Positions 53,198 through 64,000 of a stretch of 64,000 nt of DNA are shown here, one piece after another. This DNA is from Ceratodon purpureus (Eukaryota; Streptophyta; Bryopsida; Pseudoditrichales; Ditrichaceae): the NCBI GenBank assembly GCA_014871385.1, contig CM026426.1, forward strand, positions 66,374,716 to 66,438,715. The letters are read 5' to 3'. The notes under the pieces were generated by a model. It saw nothing but the letters and a program-made list of their open reading frames with translations. It made no database searches and was not told the origin of the DNA. Position 1 is the stretch's first letter, and the number at the start of each line of letters is the position of its first letter. The position numbers were made by a program, and so were the translations under genes.

Positions 53198-56100
53198 TTT
53201 CAAATTGCCATGTTACTCAAATTTAGAAGAGCCCGTATCAGACAGGGAGAATCTCTAAACCACCTTCAACGATCCATATTTCTGACGTCCATGCAATGTA
53301 CCAACCATCGATACCCAAACCATGTGCCCGGTCAGGGTATCCTGATTACCACCTTCGACAGGTTATGTTCGAAGGTATCTAATCCGAATATTTACACCAG
53401 ATATCCGACCACGATAAGTGTAAGTTCCCTGATGGTGATAACATTAGTGACATCAGCAATGACTCTACTGCAAGTTGTATGTATTTATATCGGACAGACA
53501 GGAAGATGGTCCGCAAAATTGGACTCAGTCCACCTGCAGAGCCACTGTACACCTTTGCACAGCCTGAAATCCTAAAATTAAACCAGTACTAATTAGAAGT
53601 CATGTTGAGGAGATGTGTTGACTTTGGGCATGCGCAGTCAATCACCTACAATCGGTCCCTCCAGAGGCACGTGACAGCTCTTCGTAGCGGGGCACGCTAC
53701 CACAGCGTGCGCGAAACCTGTAACAATCCACGTCAAGAAGTCCCGGGATCGATTTCCATTGGCGACTTGTTGCATGCGGGTAGGCCGTACTTCTTTTGGG
53801 CTTCCCGTAAGATTTGTGTGCTCGCTCGTGTCAATCTACTTGACCTGAGCGTGGGCAGAAGCTACCATTGACTTGTTTTGGCGTGCTGAAAATATATCCC
53901 GCCATTGGGGCCATTTTTTTTTGCCAGGGGCCGCTATTAATCGTTAGCGTGGCTGGATGGCGCGCGATTGGGGATGCTCTTAGACTCCACCCTCTGGAGG
54001 CCACGCCTGGACTAGCCGGGTGGAATTAGCCTTATTTAGCACTAGTGTTTAGTGGAATGAAAATGGTTGCTTGATGTGGATTGTAGTATATGGTTGTAAT
54101 TAGTGGGTAGAGTCTAGGTAAAGTTTGTAAATGGCTGGTTGTATTTCATATTCAAAGGATTGTTGAAGTTCATTTGTGGCTATTGATTTTAATTTGTAGA
54201 AGTTGCTTAATCGTGATTTGTTGACCCGGATTGGAAGTAGCTTGATGTAGTTGAGACTAAATTAGATTATTGTCGAGTTCTAGTGTAAGTCCTTTGATAT
54301 TGTTGGATATTCTCATAAACGCTATCAAAATTTAATTGTGAAATTATTACGTCAAGGTTTGGAACTACTCCACTCTTGCTTGATTTCTTGTATATTCCTT
54401 AGTAGAGAAATCTTTATTAACCTCTAAAATTCCACAAAACCCAAAGTGGGTTGCAAGGAACTTCGGTTATTGAGCATTTCAATTATTTTGACCATTGCTT
54501 GTGTAGTTTTTTTTCCCAGATGGTAACTTTGGCTATTGAATTTTCTGGGGATTGGTGCTTTTTTGGTAGATTTTGAAAAAGATGTTATATCTAAACTACT
54601 ACTTGGACTTGATTTTGTTCCTCTTAGTGTAGATTGTAGAGTTTGTTGGTTGAATGTATGCAAATTGATTCTTCAACTTCTTGTCATCTTTTGCAAATTC
54701 AAACAAGACATCAAGGATGTTTGCAATTCCACTGAGTGTTTAAAGCGTACTTCGAGAGTTAATTGGACTTCATCTATTAACATAGTTTTGGTTTGGAAGT
54801 GCCAAATTTGAGGTTAGTTAAAAAATTGCACTCACCTTCTTAGCATGATGTAAGATTGTAGGATAAACTAGCAATTTTTTATCATTGAAAGGTGGAATAT
54901 CTAGTTCGCAATGTATTTCTAACTGCTACACCTTTTTTTTATATAAAGATGTATTTTTGGTTAAAATTATGCTTGTTGACATTGTCAAATTTTAGCTCAA
55001 TTGATAGCATTTATTGGTTTGTCTTTAGGCCACACAAATAAGGGATTGCTAGAATATTTCTAAATCTATAAAGTCACAAGCCTTCTAATTATTAGTGACA
55101 TTGGTGAAGACATTGTTGATAATCAAGAAAAATGGTTTCTTTTCTTTTATTATGTCTACAAAGTCTATCTTTGGATTTTAGAGAATCAAATAAATAAAAT
55201 CCAACTACTTGTATTTTTTGAGGTGGAAAAATGCAACATGGGCTTCTTATATCTAGTGTCTTGTCTAATGTTCATTGTGGCAAATCTTTTAGTAGTAACT
55301 TCTAATAAATTCAAGTTAAGAAAGGTGATGGTAATTTATTCTAAAACAATGAAGGAGTTGGTAACCTTTGGATAATTTTATTATCAGACCTATAGGATCA
55401 TTCTTCGTGATATGTATACAGTGTAGACATTGGCCAACAATTGTATTGATAGTCTCTTTTGCAAATAGGATATGAGGGACCCTATGGAAATGCTTTATCA
55501 AAGTTGTAGAGTTTGATGGCATTTAAGCATTCTTAGGCCTTTTAATTGTGCTATTATTTTGCTTCCCATTATCATTTGAATAGTTATGCTTCTAGCATCT
55601 GCTTTTCATCTTTCAAAGTCTAACAACATGCAATTGTAAAGTCTAGATCTAGAATGGTCTCTATTTCTCCAAGCACTCTCTTTATGTTAATCATAAGAAA
55701 ATTATAATTGGATCAAAGCTTTGAGTGTTTCGGAGATATCTCACCTTGGCTATGTCTCAAATTTTGTTCCACTATCTAGGTTGGTTTTAGAGTTTCCTCT
55801 TTAACTTTTGATATATTGTTGTGTTTTTCTAGATCTATAGGATTATTGAGTAGCACCAATTTCTCAAAGATATTGGCATTGGTATTTGATTATTTTGTGA
55901 TGTATCCAAGACAAGTCTCTCAAGGTTATTTTCATTTTAAGCGTTGAGGTTTTAATTAGCTATGCTTATTTGCAGGGGTTCGATTAAGCTCCCTTAGTAG
56001 AAATTGGCATATCTCATTAAATTGGTCTTTGAAGTTTTGACAAGGGTTGGCTTTCTTGAAGCCGATCTACTCTTTTTGTTTGTTATTGATACATATTAGG

Positions 56101-57044
56101 TTTTGCTTCTTGATCTTTGGCTAAAGTAATATTGTGTTTTATTTGTATATGATATAATTCTAATTTTTAATATGGTTGAATTAATACTAAGGGATTTGTT
56201 GGTGAGAATATTGAAGAGAAAACCTTCAAGGATTCAAATTTGGGCCAACTTTTTGTTGTTGTCTATACTAGACTCATATCTGCAATAGATGTAGCATAAG
56301 CCATGCTATAGACTTTGGTGTGTATCCTTCTTGCTTCTGCGTTTACTTCTCTATGCACAATGGTTGTAAAACGTGGGCTTCTCTTTATTGTTGAGTGTTT
56401 TGACTCTTAAGTACTCTGAATATTGGTGTTTTCCTACTTTAAATAAAGGCATAGTTTTCCTACTTTTAATAGAGTCATAGTTGTAGGTCTATATTACTCT
56501 TAAAGTCTCTTGAGGTGTTTCAATTGAGCTCTTACTCTCTTGCTGCCAACCTTGTCTTTGGCTAGCTCTTACTTTTGTTGTTTTTGAGCGACCTCTATTA
56601 TTGGCAAAAAATTGGATAATCCACTGTACCAAAAGCATATGTCGGAGTTTCAAGCCCTTTAAATTTTATGTGAGATGATTTCAAAATACTAGATTAGAGA
56701 ATAAGGGTACTCTAAGGTGTTAAAGGAATATTAAAAGATTGGCTTTAGCTTTCGGCAACATATATAAGCTCTTGAGCAACATTTTGCAAAACGTGGTCAA
56801 GAAACTCTTTAAGTTTAATATAGAAGACTTTGGCGGTCTTTCAATCTAGGATTAAACCACTTCTAAGTGTATATTAAAGTGGCTAATAGTTCTGAATAAA
56901 ATACTGCAATGTGCTAAAGTACTCTTGATCTTTTAAGTGATTGAAGTATACAGAATTAATACCAATCAACTTAATGTTTTTAGTATGAGCTTTGTAGACA
57001 AAAAAGTTCATGATATCATTACTTCATTTTAAAGATTACTCAAC

Positions 57045-57069
57045 TATATATATATATATATATATATAT
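57045..57069. repeat. (TA)n microsatellite
   Basis: About 12 uninterrupted TA units in the AT-rich segment. Confidence 0.85.
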
Positions 57070-58080
57070 TAGCATTTAATGTTAGAACCTTCTACATGGA
57101 TTGTTTTGTACTACATATTCTACCTTGCTAAAGCATTTGCTATTAGTTCAATCAATTTGGAATTGAGTTGTTGCACAATTTTCTATTATGTAATCTAAGA
57201 ATCAACTACAATTACATACAAGACATATAAGTAAGGAGAATACTATGAAGATCATTATAATTCATATTATCCACATGTTTTACATCAAAGCTATGTTATA
57301 TACTTTGATTGTATACGGTAGTATTGTGATAACATTGACTATAAATAGTTTAAGAAAAGAAAATGATATATAATGAGAGGTGCACAAAAGAATATGTTAT
57401 ATTCCATATATCTTGTTCTTTTAATGTAAATAGTCTTAAACTTTAAAGCATGAGTCTTCTAATATAAAGAACTGAATTCTTTTATTACTATAAATGGAGT
57501 AACTAACTTTATTATTTACATACAAATTAAAATTATGTCTAGAAGGTGAGATAGCATACGCTTTTGTATGAATTCAGCTTGAAATTTTCATGAAATAATG
57601 ATACTGAAATGATACTATTTTAAATATATTCAATTATAAATTTCAACTATTTTCAAGATAAATGATAATTTAAAGGTTTTATGGACATTGAGAGTTTAAA
57701 AAGCATTGAAGTACCAAATAAATATGTTGAATTCTTTGTTTGAAGACCAGTTCTATTATGCTCTCAATGAACATTGCTTGAATTGAGAGTTTTGCTTTCG
57801 AAAAAAATGCAAATGGTTTTTAGTGACCATTAAATCTAAACATCTATTATTAAATTAAGAAGAACTATTATTTCATTGGAAATCTATATTAAATATCACT
57901 CTGTATGTGTAGTAAAATATATTTTTGAGTAAACAACAATGCCTTTTTTTAAATCACTTCAAGTATTCACGAAGTTGCAACTTTCATGAATTTATCAAGC
58001 TGCAAACCTGATTCATTGAGGCAGACTACAGGATAGTTGTGGTTTTGAGATTAATAATAAAGTTCATCTTTTTTCTACAG

Positions 58081-58428
58081 AAAGGGCATGCAAAAGAGAT
58101 GTACAAGGCACACACAAGAATAAAACAACTTCGTGCTAGATTGGGAGTGCAATTTACACAAATGAGTCAAATGCAAATAAAGCTTGATACTTTTGGACAA
58201 CATATGAATACAGTCAATTGTACTCTGTGTCAAATTCTAGAGGAAAATGATTGTCGAAAGTGGGGTTCCCTTATTAAAGATTTGTACATGCTCTATGCAA
58301 AAGAGTTGCGCAGCACTATGAAGGCTGAGGGTTTTGAATCTGAAGAACAAATGGTACATCAAAGGTACATATGCTCCTACTACATCAAATTAGCTTCTGA
58401 TGCAAAGTTTGGAAATTTGAATTTATAA
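58081..58428 (+). CDS. Exon-like ORF, hypothetical helical protein
   Basis: A pyrimidine-rich tract ending TTTTTTCTACAG precedes an open stretch of 115 codons ending in TAA at 58426. It begins KGHAKEMYKAHTRIKQLRARLG and has a heptad-like helical segment (FTQMSQMQIKLDTFGQHM), then CTLCQILEEND and a helical C-terminus. Codon-like composition stands out from the AT-rich surroundings. It would be the last exon of an unrecognised gene, with upstream exons not found. Confidence 0.3.
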   Translation, partial: KGHAKEMYKAHTRIKQLRARLGVQFTQMSQMQIKLDTFGQHMNTVNCTLCQILEENDCRKWGSLIKDLYMLYAKELRSTMKAEGFESEEQMVHQRYICSYYIKLASDAKFGNLNL

Positions 58429-60040
58429 GTCACTAAATCATATTCCTTGGATGATAAATACAAAGATTTATACATCCATATATATTTTTAGCAACTAAAA
58501 ACATATTTCAATATTCATTCTTTGGTAAGTAAAATTTTCATCAATTAATCAAATTGAAAATTAACTAAATCAAAACCAGATCTTGCACTTTAAATTTAAA
58601 CATGCTATAAAGAATATTAGTTTAATTCAGCACATACAGAATTTAAACATAGATTGCTTTTGTAATCAGATCTTACATATTCTATTATTAAGATGATTGG
58701 AATTAGAAAAATCCATTGCAATGACAAATTTAAGGTTGTTGGTTATTTATGGCATAAATTAATAGTAGATATTATGCAGTTAAAGCTTTAGAAGAAATAA
58801 TATTTAATTTTGCAATGGAAGATGGAATTAACATAGATCATCTAAGTTTTTTCACTGATGGCTTAAAATTTAATACATAGATCTAAATTTAGATGATGTT
58901 TCTCCTAAAATATTCTTTTGAAAAAAAAAATGAAGCCTACCAGAAACAAGTCTTATGACAAATCCTCAAGGCCACAAGCTGCATGTATATTTGATGTTTG
59001 AGAAATATTAAATACGTTGCTTAATTGTAACATGCTGATTTTTAAACAAGAGTGCCTGTATTCGATTAAAACTTTAACCAGATAACCCTTCTTCTCCTCT
59101 CTTTGCTCTTTCTAAGTGTCTTTTTGATCTCAGAGGGTCAATCAACATTGACCAACTACATTTGATAATTCTCAATTCTTTTAATTTTCTTTTGAAAAAC
59201 GGAAAGCTTCAGTTTTCATATTTAATTTAGAATAAATATTGTGGCTAAAATATAAGATATCATTTTGACAATAGTTGCACACTTTAATTATGTAGGCTTG
59301 CATAACAAAGACTTGTAAAATTTGCAAGCTTTTAATATGAAGAATTTATTGTGGCGTGATATACTATATACGATTTAATTTAGTGAAACCCACCCACCTC
59401 TGTTATACGTGGCTTGTTAGAAGTTGTTCCAAACTTAACCCTTAAATGCTCTCGGTGTTTTTGGAGCCAAAATTGCCCAAAACATACCCGTTTTGATAGA
59501 GACCTACTGTTTTCTAAACTTAGACATCAAATTGTAAATTTAATCATAGGATCTTGTACCTATCTTACCCAAAAATTATAACACCAAATTTGATAACAAT
59601 CCACCATACAAATTGCAAGACAATAAGGTTTAAAATCATTGTAAAAAACATTTTGACACTGCCATAAAATACACCTAAGTTTTGATGCCCAAAAATTATG
59701 CGTTGCAAACACATTAAATTCAAGGAGAATTGTCAATTCCTGTAGTTGTAGAAGTTAGGTACAAGCTCAAAAATTTTGTGCCTCACACGGACTTGGAAAG
59801 GGGAAAAGATCCTTGATTTTGTGAAAAGCGGTGTGCTGAAATTGCCATACATTCTGCAAAATTAAAACTACAAAAAGAAATATTTAAACATGCCCAAATG
59901 AAAATTTGAATTTTACATATGTTAAGACCAATGAGAGAAAGTACCAAAACAAACTCTTATGCAATTGAAGTAAAAATCAAATTTTTGAATTTTTTTGAAG
60001 TTGACAAGGCATACGGATAAAACTGATAAGAATAAACCAT

Positions 60041-60386
60041 CATTAGGAGAAATGTGGGGTCTCGAAAAGGCCTTGTAAGATAGCCCGAGATAGGTGAACT
60101 TGCTGCCCGCGCATGCCTCTCTAAGTAATCCCATTGGTGGATATCGTGCCCGATGACAGCATCAGAAGCTACAATGTTGACAGCGTCAGTATTGCTGGCA
60201 CTGTTGACTGCGCTGATAGCAGTGGCACACGCCGTTGCTGGCAGCAATTGGCTAGACCCACAAAATTTATTGTTGGCAAAAACGTGGCACCATTAGTGCC
60301 AGCACATAAAGTGCACGGGTTTCACCAAAATTTTAGACACCTGGAAAACCCAAAGGCCTTTTAGAGACCCCAGATTTCCCCTAATG
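60041..60386. mobile_element. MITE with CATTAGG termini (full copy)
   Basis: A 346-bp non-coding unit. The left end starts CATTAGGAGAAATGTGGGGT, and the reverse complement of the right end starts CATTAGGGGAAATCTGGGGT; both continue to AAAAGGCCTT. Its interior matches the partial copy at 52806-53061. It abuts the LTR beginning at 60390. Confidence 0.75.
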
Positions 60387-60389
60387 ATA

Positions 60390-61069
60390 TGATAGTATTA
60401 ACCTGGGTCATAACATGGAGCTGCCTGAGGTGAGAGTTAGAGGGGGCTAAGGGTAGAAGTTTGAGAGTAGCTACACAGGCAGACTGAAGACTGGCCGTGG
60501 GTGTTAGTCTCGGGACACGGTCATAGGGCCTGCAGGGTGTCCCTTTGAGTACCGGTCCTGAGACCGTTGGGTCTTCCACGGGCACGCGGTTCAACTCCAA
60601 GACAGACGGGGAAGACAGACAGGTGAAGTCACAACCAAGACCCCGTGAACACCAAGAGAGGGAGAGAAGCAAAGGGAGTCCGAGAAGGGTTCGGTAGCGG
60701 GGACAGTGCAAGGTAAGGATCAAAGACTCGTGAGCTTAGACATGTAATGACAATCGGCAAGCAGGATGCATACAAGTGAGATAGGGGAGGGCAGATAGTA
60801 GAGAAGGCATAGTGTAGTATTAGCGGAGTAACCCAGGACTGTCCATGAACACCAAGGTTCAGGCGCTTACATGAAGGGGCAAGTTGTCCTAGGAAAAACC
60901 AGCTGCTCTGAGACCGGACTCGACTCTAACCACAAAACTGAGGAGTGAGTTCTCTACCCTGGATACCTTGTTTATACTAATCTAACTAGACTTCTCCTTG
61001 TAACTCCTTGTTGCACTATCAGTTCCACCGTCCTAGGCTATCCTCGCTGGTCTTGCTGGGGCAGTAACA
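60390..61069 (-). repeat. 3' LTR of a Ty3/gypsy retrotransposon
   Basis: On the minus strand the 680-bp unit runs from TGTTACTGCCCC (at 61069) to ACTATCA (at 60390), with TG...CA ends. It is immediately preceded by a polypurine tract. TATA-like TAGTATAAACAAGG lies near 60965. The partner LTR lies outside the window, so the borders rest on the TG/CA ends and the tract position. Confidence 0.6.
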
Positions 61070-61084
61070 TTTTGCCCTCCCTCG
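61070..61084 (-). promoter_or_regulatory. Polypurine tract of the Ty3/gypsy element
   Basis: The minus strand reads CGAGGGAGGGCAAAA directly before the LTR TG. This is the plus-strand DNA primer site for reverse transcription. Confidence 0.6.
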
Positions 61085-61115
61085 GAGAGTGCAATTCGTC
61101 CCGAATTGTTGGTCT

Positions 61116-63404
61116 TCAGCCACGCTTTCGTCGATGAGCAGGTCTCCGATCCGGCCTGGTCTCCTCCCGTGGTACCTGTGCCTGTCGACGAGGAGGTGCT
61201 TGGTCTCCGTATATGGCTGCTATGGCTGCACCCACCCCCTTATGGATTAGGTTATGTTTAGACCGGGAAGTAATGGAATGCTGATATACGTCATAAACGG
61301 TTTTTCCTAGGATTTTGTTGCAAGCAGGGCATTGCACATGGTCAGCTTCAGGATCACTATAGAGGTTGATCAAATCCGGATTTGCAGAAAAATAACGTTT
61401 AACTTCTTCAACAGCAATTTCTAACTCGTCCCTGGCTTCATCCTCATCACTGGCCTGAACTTCAAGACGGAACTCTTCTTCTAGCTTTTTTAATGCTTCC
61501 TTATGTTTCTTAAAGGATTTGGGTCGCGTGGTAACCTGGTTTGGTGATGCGTGGGTTGCAGGGGGCAGACTTGGCGAAGCTTGGGTTGCAGGAGGCAGAC
61601 GAGGTGACAGCTGTGGAGTATCCTCGGGATCCGTGAAATGCTCAGGGATATGGACTCGGTCATCTTGGGTTTCGATGTCGGAGATGGCTGCCAACTGATG
61701 GTCTTCCTGTGGATGTGTGGCAGGGCTGCAGGGTGCAAGCTCCACGTGCGGTAGTGGAGACATGGCCTCGAGCTCCATGTTGTCCCAATCGTTTTCTGAC
61801 TGCTCTAACTCCAAGGCTACGAGTGCTTCATCGATGCACTGGTTCAAGAAGTCTTGCGGGGGATCCATGGCTATTTGGGGGTGGGTGCGCAGCCACTGAT
61901 ATGCATTGGATGCAATCAATTTGGCTGCATTGTGCACCCACCCGACCTTGTTGGCCTCGAATGTCTGCATTGCGAGTTCTGCAGCGACCTTTTGCTCCTG
62001 GATCTGCGCCACCTGCTCGTTGCTATGTGAACTCATCCCCTGTGATGCCAAGGTCTTGCACTCGGCCAAGTACTCTTGGTTCTGCTGCTCCAACTGCTTG
62101 GTGTGCTCCAACGCGGTCGCCTTCTCCCTGGTAAGCATTTCCACGCTTGCATGGGTGGCGGCTAACTCTAGTTCCAAATTAGCAACCTGGTCTCGGAAAT
62201 TAGATAGTGTCTGCATTGTTTCCTCTTGTTGTTTGCGATGCTCTGTACGGGCCTGCTCCAGCAGGCGTTGTGCTTGCTCCTTGGCTCCTTGGATTGCAGC
62301 AGTCAGTCGACACTTGTATCGTTCTTCCATGCCCTGATGTTCCTCCTTCTCCTTCTCTGCAGTGCGGATCCACTCCAACATCTCTGTCATGTAGCCCGTA
62401 AGCGCGGTGGTTTTGGTGTGGAATTTGGTGGCCATGGGTCCCCAGGCTGTTGCTGCTACTGCTGCTGCTGTGATCGGCTCCTCGCTCCTGGGGCGCTTGC
62501 AAGGACCTGGGAGAGCGGGGTCTCGAGTTGTGGCCGTGGCAATCTCCCTCTGGATGTCAAAGAAGGTTCCCATGAGTGGCGGTCTGTTGTATTTCTTGTG
62601 GACGGCCAAGAAATGGGCGATGTAGGCTGTTAAAAACGGACCCACGGGGCTACTGTAATCGAGGCGGTGCCGGTACCCACGCATCTGGATGAGAAAATTC
62701 TCTTCCACCATGAGGCCCCAGTTAATCTTCTCTCCGAGGTCAGCCAATAGCAGTAGGGACAACTGCGATGGCAGGATGCCATTGCAGTTGTTCTGGAAGT
62801 ATACCTGGGAGAGAACACCACGCATTCTCGAAAACCATGGATCCTTCATGTGATTGCCTAATGCGAAGACATCATACCTTGTATCCTTCCGGGGCTCCAA
62901 GCTGCATACGCGAGCCAAGACGTCCGGTTGGGGGTAGCGCGAGCCTTCGTTCCACGCGGTGGCGCCTAGTCCGTCCCAGCCGAAGAACTTGTGGAGATAC
63001 TTGCTGGTATACTCCACAAGCACGCCCTCCACGACACCAGCCGGGTGAGTTGCTGACTCACTCTGAGTGCGCATAGAGTTCATGAATTCGGTGCAATGCT
63101 TGATGTTAACCTTCCCATCAAGCGAGGTCCAGTAACGTGCTAACCCTGACTCTGTGAGCCAGATGAGGTCCGGCTGCCTCTTCCATTCCATGATCATGCG
63201 TGGAACATGGAATGGCGGTTGGACCTTGCGGCTCTCCATGTATGCTAATTCGGTGCAGTGGCTCGCAGGTACGTAGCAGTGGCAGTGAGAGCGCAATGCA
63301 GGGAGCTGAAGAGATGAAGAAGAAGACAATGAGCAGTCAAGGCCTTGGGATGCACTCAGCCTGTATTCAGGGTATGCGTGGAGAATGGTGCACCGAGACA
63401 CCAT
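61116..63404 (-). CDS. Extra ORF downstream of pol in the Ty3/gypsy element
   Basis: An ORF of up to 762 codons. The likely start is the methionine of MESRKVQPPFHVPRM rather than the first ATG. The N-terminal globular part has KYLHKFFGWDGLGATAWNEG, RYDVFALGNHMKDPWF and CNGILPSQLSLLLLADLG. About residues 330-470 form a long coiled coil (KEKEEHQGMEERYK through LEQQNQEYLAECK). An acidic Pro-rich linker follows. Near the C-terminus CPACNKILGKTVYDVYQHSI is a possible C2H2-like finger, and the tail is basic (RRKRG). It overlaps the pol ORF by 49 bases in another frame and ends just before the polypurine tract, so it is an element-encoded accessory protein in the env-like position. It has no signal peptide or membrane segment, and no function is recognised. 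Confidence 0.6.
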   Translation of the reverse strand: MVSRCTILHAYPEYRLSASQGLDCSLSSSSSLQLPALRSHCHCYVPASHCTELAYMESRKVQPPFHVPRMIMEWKRQPDLIWLTESGLARYWTSLDGKVNIKHCTEFMNSMRTQSESATHPAGVVEGVLVEYTSKYLHKFFGWDGLGATAWNEGSRYPQPDVLARVCSLEPRKDTRYDVFALGNHMKDPWFSRMRGVLSQVYFQNNCNGILPSQLSLLLLADLGEKINWGLMVEENFLIQMRGYRHRLDYSSPVGPFLTAYIAHFLAVHKKYNRPPLMGTFFDIQREIATATTRDPALPGPCKRPRSEEPITAAAVAATAWGPMATKFHTKTTALTGYMTEMLEWIRTAEKEKEEHQGMEERYKCRLTAAIQGAKEQAQRLLEQARTEHRKQQEETMQTLSNFRDQVANLELELAATHASVEMLTREKATALEHTKQLEQQNQEYLAECKTLASQGMSSHSNEQVAQIQEQKVAAELAMQTFEANKVGWVHNAAKLIASNAYQWLRTHPQIAMDPPQDFLNQCIDEALVALELEQSENDWDNMELEAMSPLPHVELAPCSPATHPQEDHQLAAISDIETQDDRVHIPEHFTDPEDTPQLSPRLPPATQASPSLPPATHASPNQVTTRPKSFKKHKEALKKLEEEFRLEVQASDEDEARDELEIAVEEVKRYFSANPDLINLYSDPEADHVQCPACNKILGKTVYDVYQHSITSRSKHNLIHKGVGAAIAAIYGDQAPPRRQAQVPREETRPDRRPAHRRKRG

Positions 63405-64000
63405 GAAGACAGAGAGGTGGACAGACGCAAAGGGAAATGAGAGCTAAGGGAGGGAATTGGATGGTGAGCTGAGGCAGCTCCATGGGACCCTGGCGGCCGT
63501 GACGGGATAGATGGGAGCTGGAGGAGACAGTCTGGCTGGACTCTACCTAGCTGCCTGCCCCGCGATGATTGTGGCGGCTGAGGCCTATGAGTGCGGGGGC
63601 TAAGGGGAACTTGAAGTGTCCCCTCAATGTGACTATCGATGGAGTCCTGGCTACCATGTAGGCATACCTGAACTAGGCTAATGTGGATTTCCATGGGATC
63701 CATGGGTTCCTTGGGCTGAGTTGATTCCTCGGGTTCCTCATCATTTTGTGCCTCAGTGGCCATGGTTTTATAAATCTCCCCAAGGCTAAGCGTGGGGGCG
63801 GTTTCCGTGGTGACCGAATGATAATGCTTAAGTTTGGTGGAATTAACAATGGTAGCATGTTTGTCAAAGTAATCGTTTTTTACCAATAGGACAGTATTAT
63901 TTGGAAGCACCAGCTGAACCCGGTACGGCCCATGCCATATTGATTCAAATTTAGTCTTCCTAATTTTTGGGTCTCGGGGGCACCATAAAACTTGGTCGCC
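63356..64000 (-). CDS. Ty3/gypsy pol, C-terminal end of integrase (partial)
   Basis: Open to the window edge on the minus strand, so the upstream protease, RT, RNase H and integrase core lie outside. The first residues read GDQVLWCPRDPKIRKTKFE then SIWHGPYRV, the GPY/F module at the end of Ty3/gypsy integrases, followed by VLLVKNDYFDKHATIVNSTKLKHYH. A long acidic and Pro-rich tail then runs to the stop at 63356. The integrase inserts element cDNA into chromosomes. Confidence 0.8.
   Translation of the reverse strand, partial: GDQVLWCPRDPKIRKTKFESIWHGPYRVQLVLPNNTVLLVKNDYFDKHATIVNSTKLKHYHSVTTETAPTLSLGEIYKTMATEAQNDEEPEESTQPKEPMDPMEIHISLVQVCLHGSQDSIDSHIEGTLQVPLSPRTHRPQPPQSSRGRQLGRVQPDCLLQLPSIPSRPPGSHGAASAHHPIPSLSSHFPLRLSTSLSSWCLGAPFSTHTLNTG

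Larger units (their letters stand above)
54000..60040. other. AT-rich segment, almost gene-free
   Basis: Base composition drops sharply to AT-rich compared with the balanced or GC-rich DNA on both sides. Only one exon-like ORF (58081-58428) and a TA microsatellite (57045-57069) stand out. No transposon protein motif, RNA gene or organellar gene could be read in any frame. It may be a long intron, a decayed retroelement or an isolated AT-rich block. Confidence 0.5.

Noticed and set aside
53640..53760. tRNA-like palindromic stretch with GCACGCTACCACAGCGTGC
   Set aside because: It cannot be folded into a full cloverleaf, and there is no consistent T-loop and acceptor stem.

Overview
The window is nuclear DNA from a green plant-lineage (streptophyte) genome, and a charophyte such as a Characeae alga fits best; that assignment is inference. 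Genes have GT-AG introns. The only recognisable host-type coding exons are fragments of a plant plastid-type alpha-glucan phosphorylase and of the trafficking subunit TRAPPC11. Almost everything else is transposable-element DNA of many superfamilies, much of it nested. No tRNA, rRNA, CRISPR array or bacterial operon was seen.

Layout. 1-3652 (+): a Mutator-like (MULE) transposase gene with an in-frame TGA and one intron. 3907-4359 (-): a small hypothetical ORF, followed by A-rich DNA. 5144-5976 (-): a fragment with a ParB-like GGQHT motif, joined to a decayed Dualen-type LINE (5977-10195, -). 10904-11079: a short retroposed insertion flanked by a 13-bp target-site duplication. 11735-23224 (-): a largely intact Dualen-like LINE with ORF1, a middle ORF and a 2280-residue ORF2. 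ORF2 combines an APE endonuclease, reverse transcriptase, a PCIF1-like domain, RNase H and a restriction-like endonuclease.

23836-27128 and 48725-53197 (+) are two halves of a single decayed L1-type LINE. They are split by a 21,596-bp CACTA (En/Spm)-type transposon at 27129-48724, which has 25-bp perfect terminal inverted repeats and a CAA target duplication. Removing the transposon restores the LINE reading frame. The transposon carries a TNP2 transposase gene (-, 35029-40341, with an apparent 1-nt frameshift), a divergent TNPA-like gene (+, 43697-47998) and an F-box-like ORF between them. On the TNP2 strand it also carries cargo: a TRAPPC11 exon, five exons of the N-terminal part of alpha-glucan phosphorylase linked by phase-compatible exons, and an unrecognised multi-exon gene (28057-29845). 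This looks like gene-fragment capture and fusion by a CACTA element, and it is the main discovery here.

The L1 3' half is itself interrupted by a MITE, a 31-bp-arm foldback and a partial MITE. From about 54.0 to 60.0 kb the DNA is AT-rich with one short unrecognised exon-like ORF. 60041-60386 is a further MITE of the same family. 60390-64000 (-) is the 3' end of a Ty3/gypsy LTR retrotransposon: integrase C-terminus, an extra 762-codon ORF downstream of pol, a polypurine tract and the 3' LTR. Its 5' part lies beyond the window.
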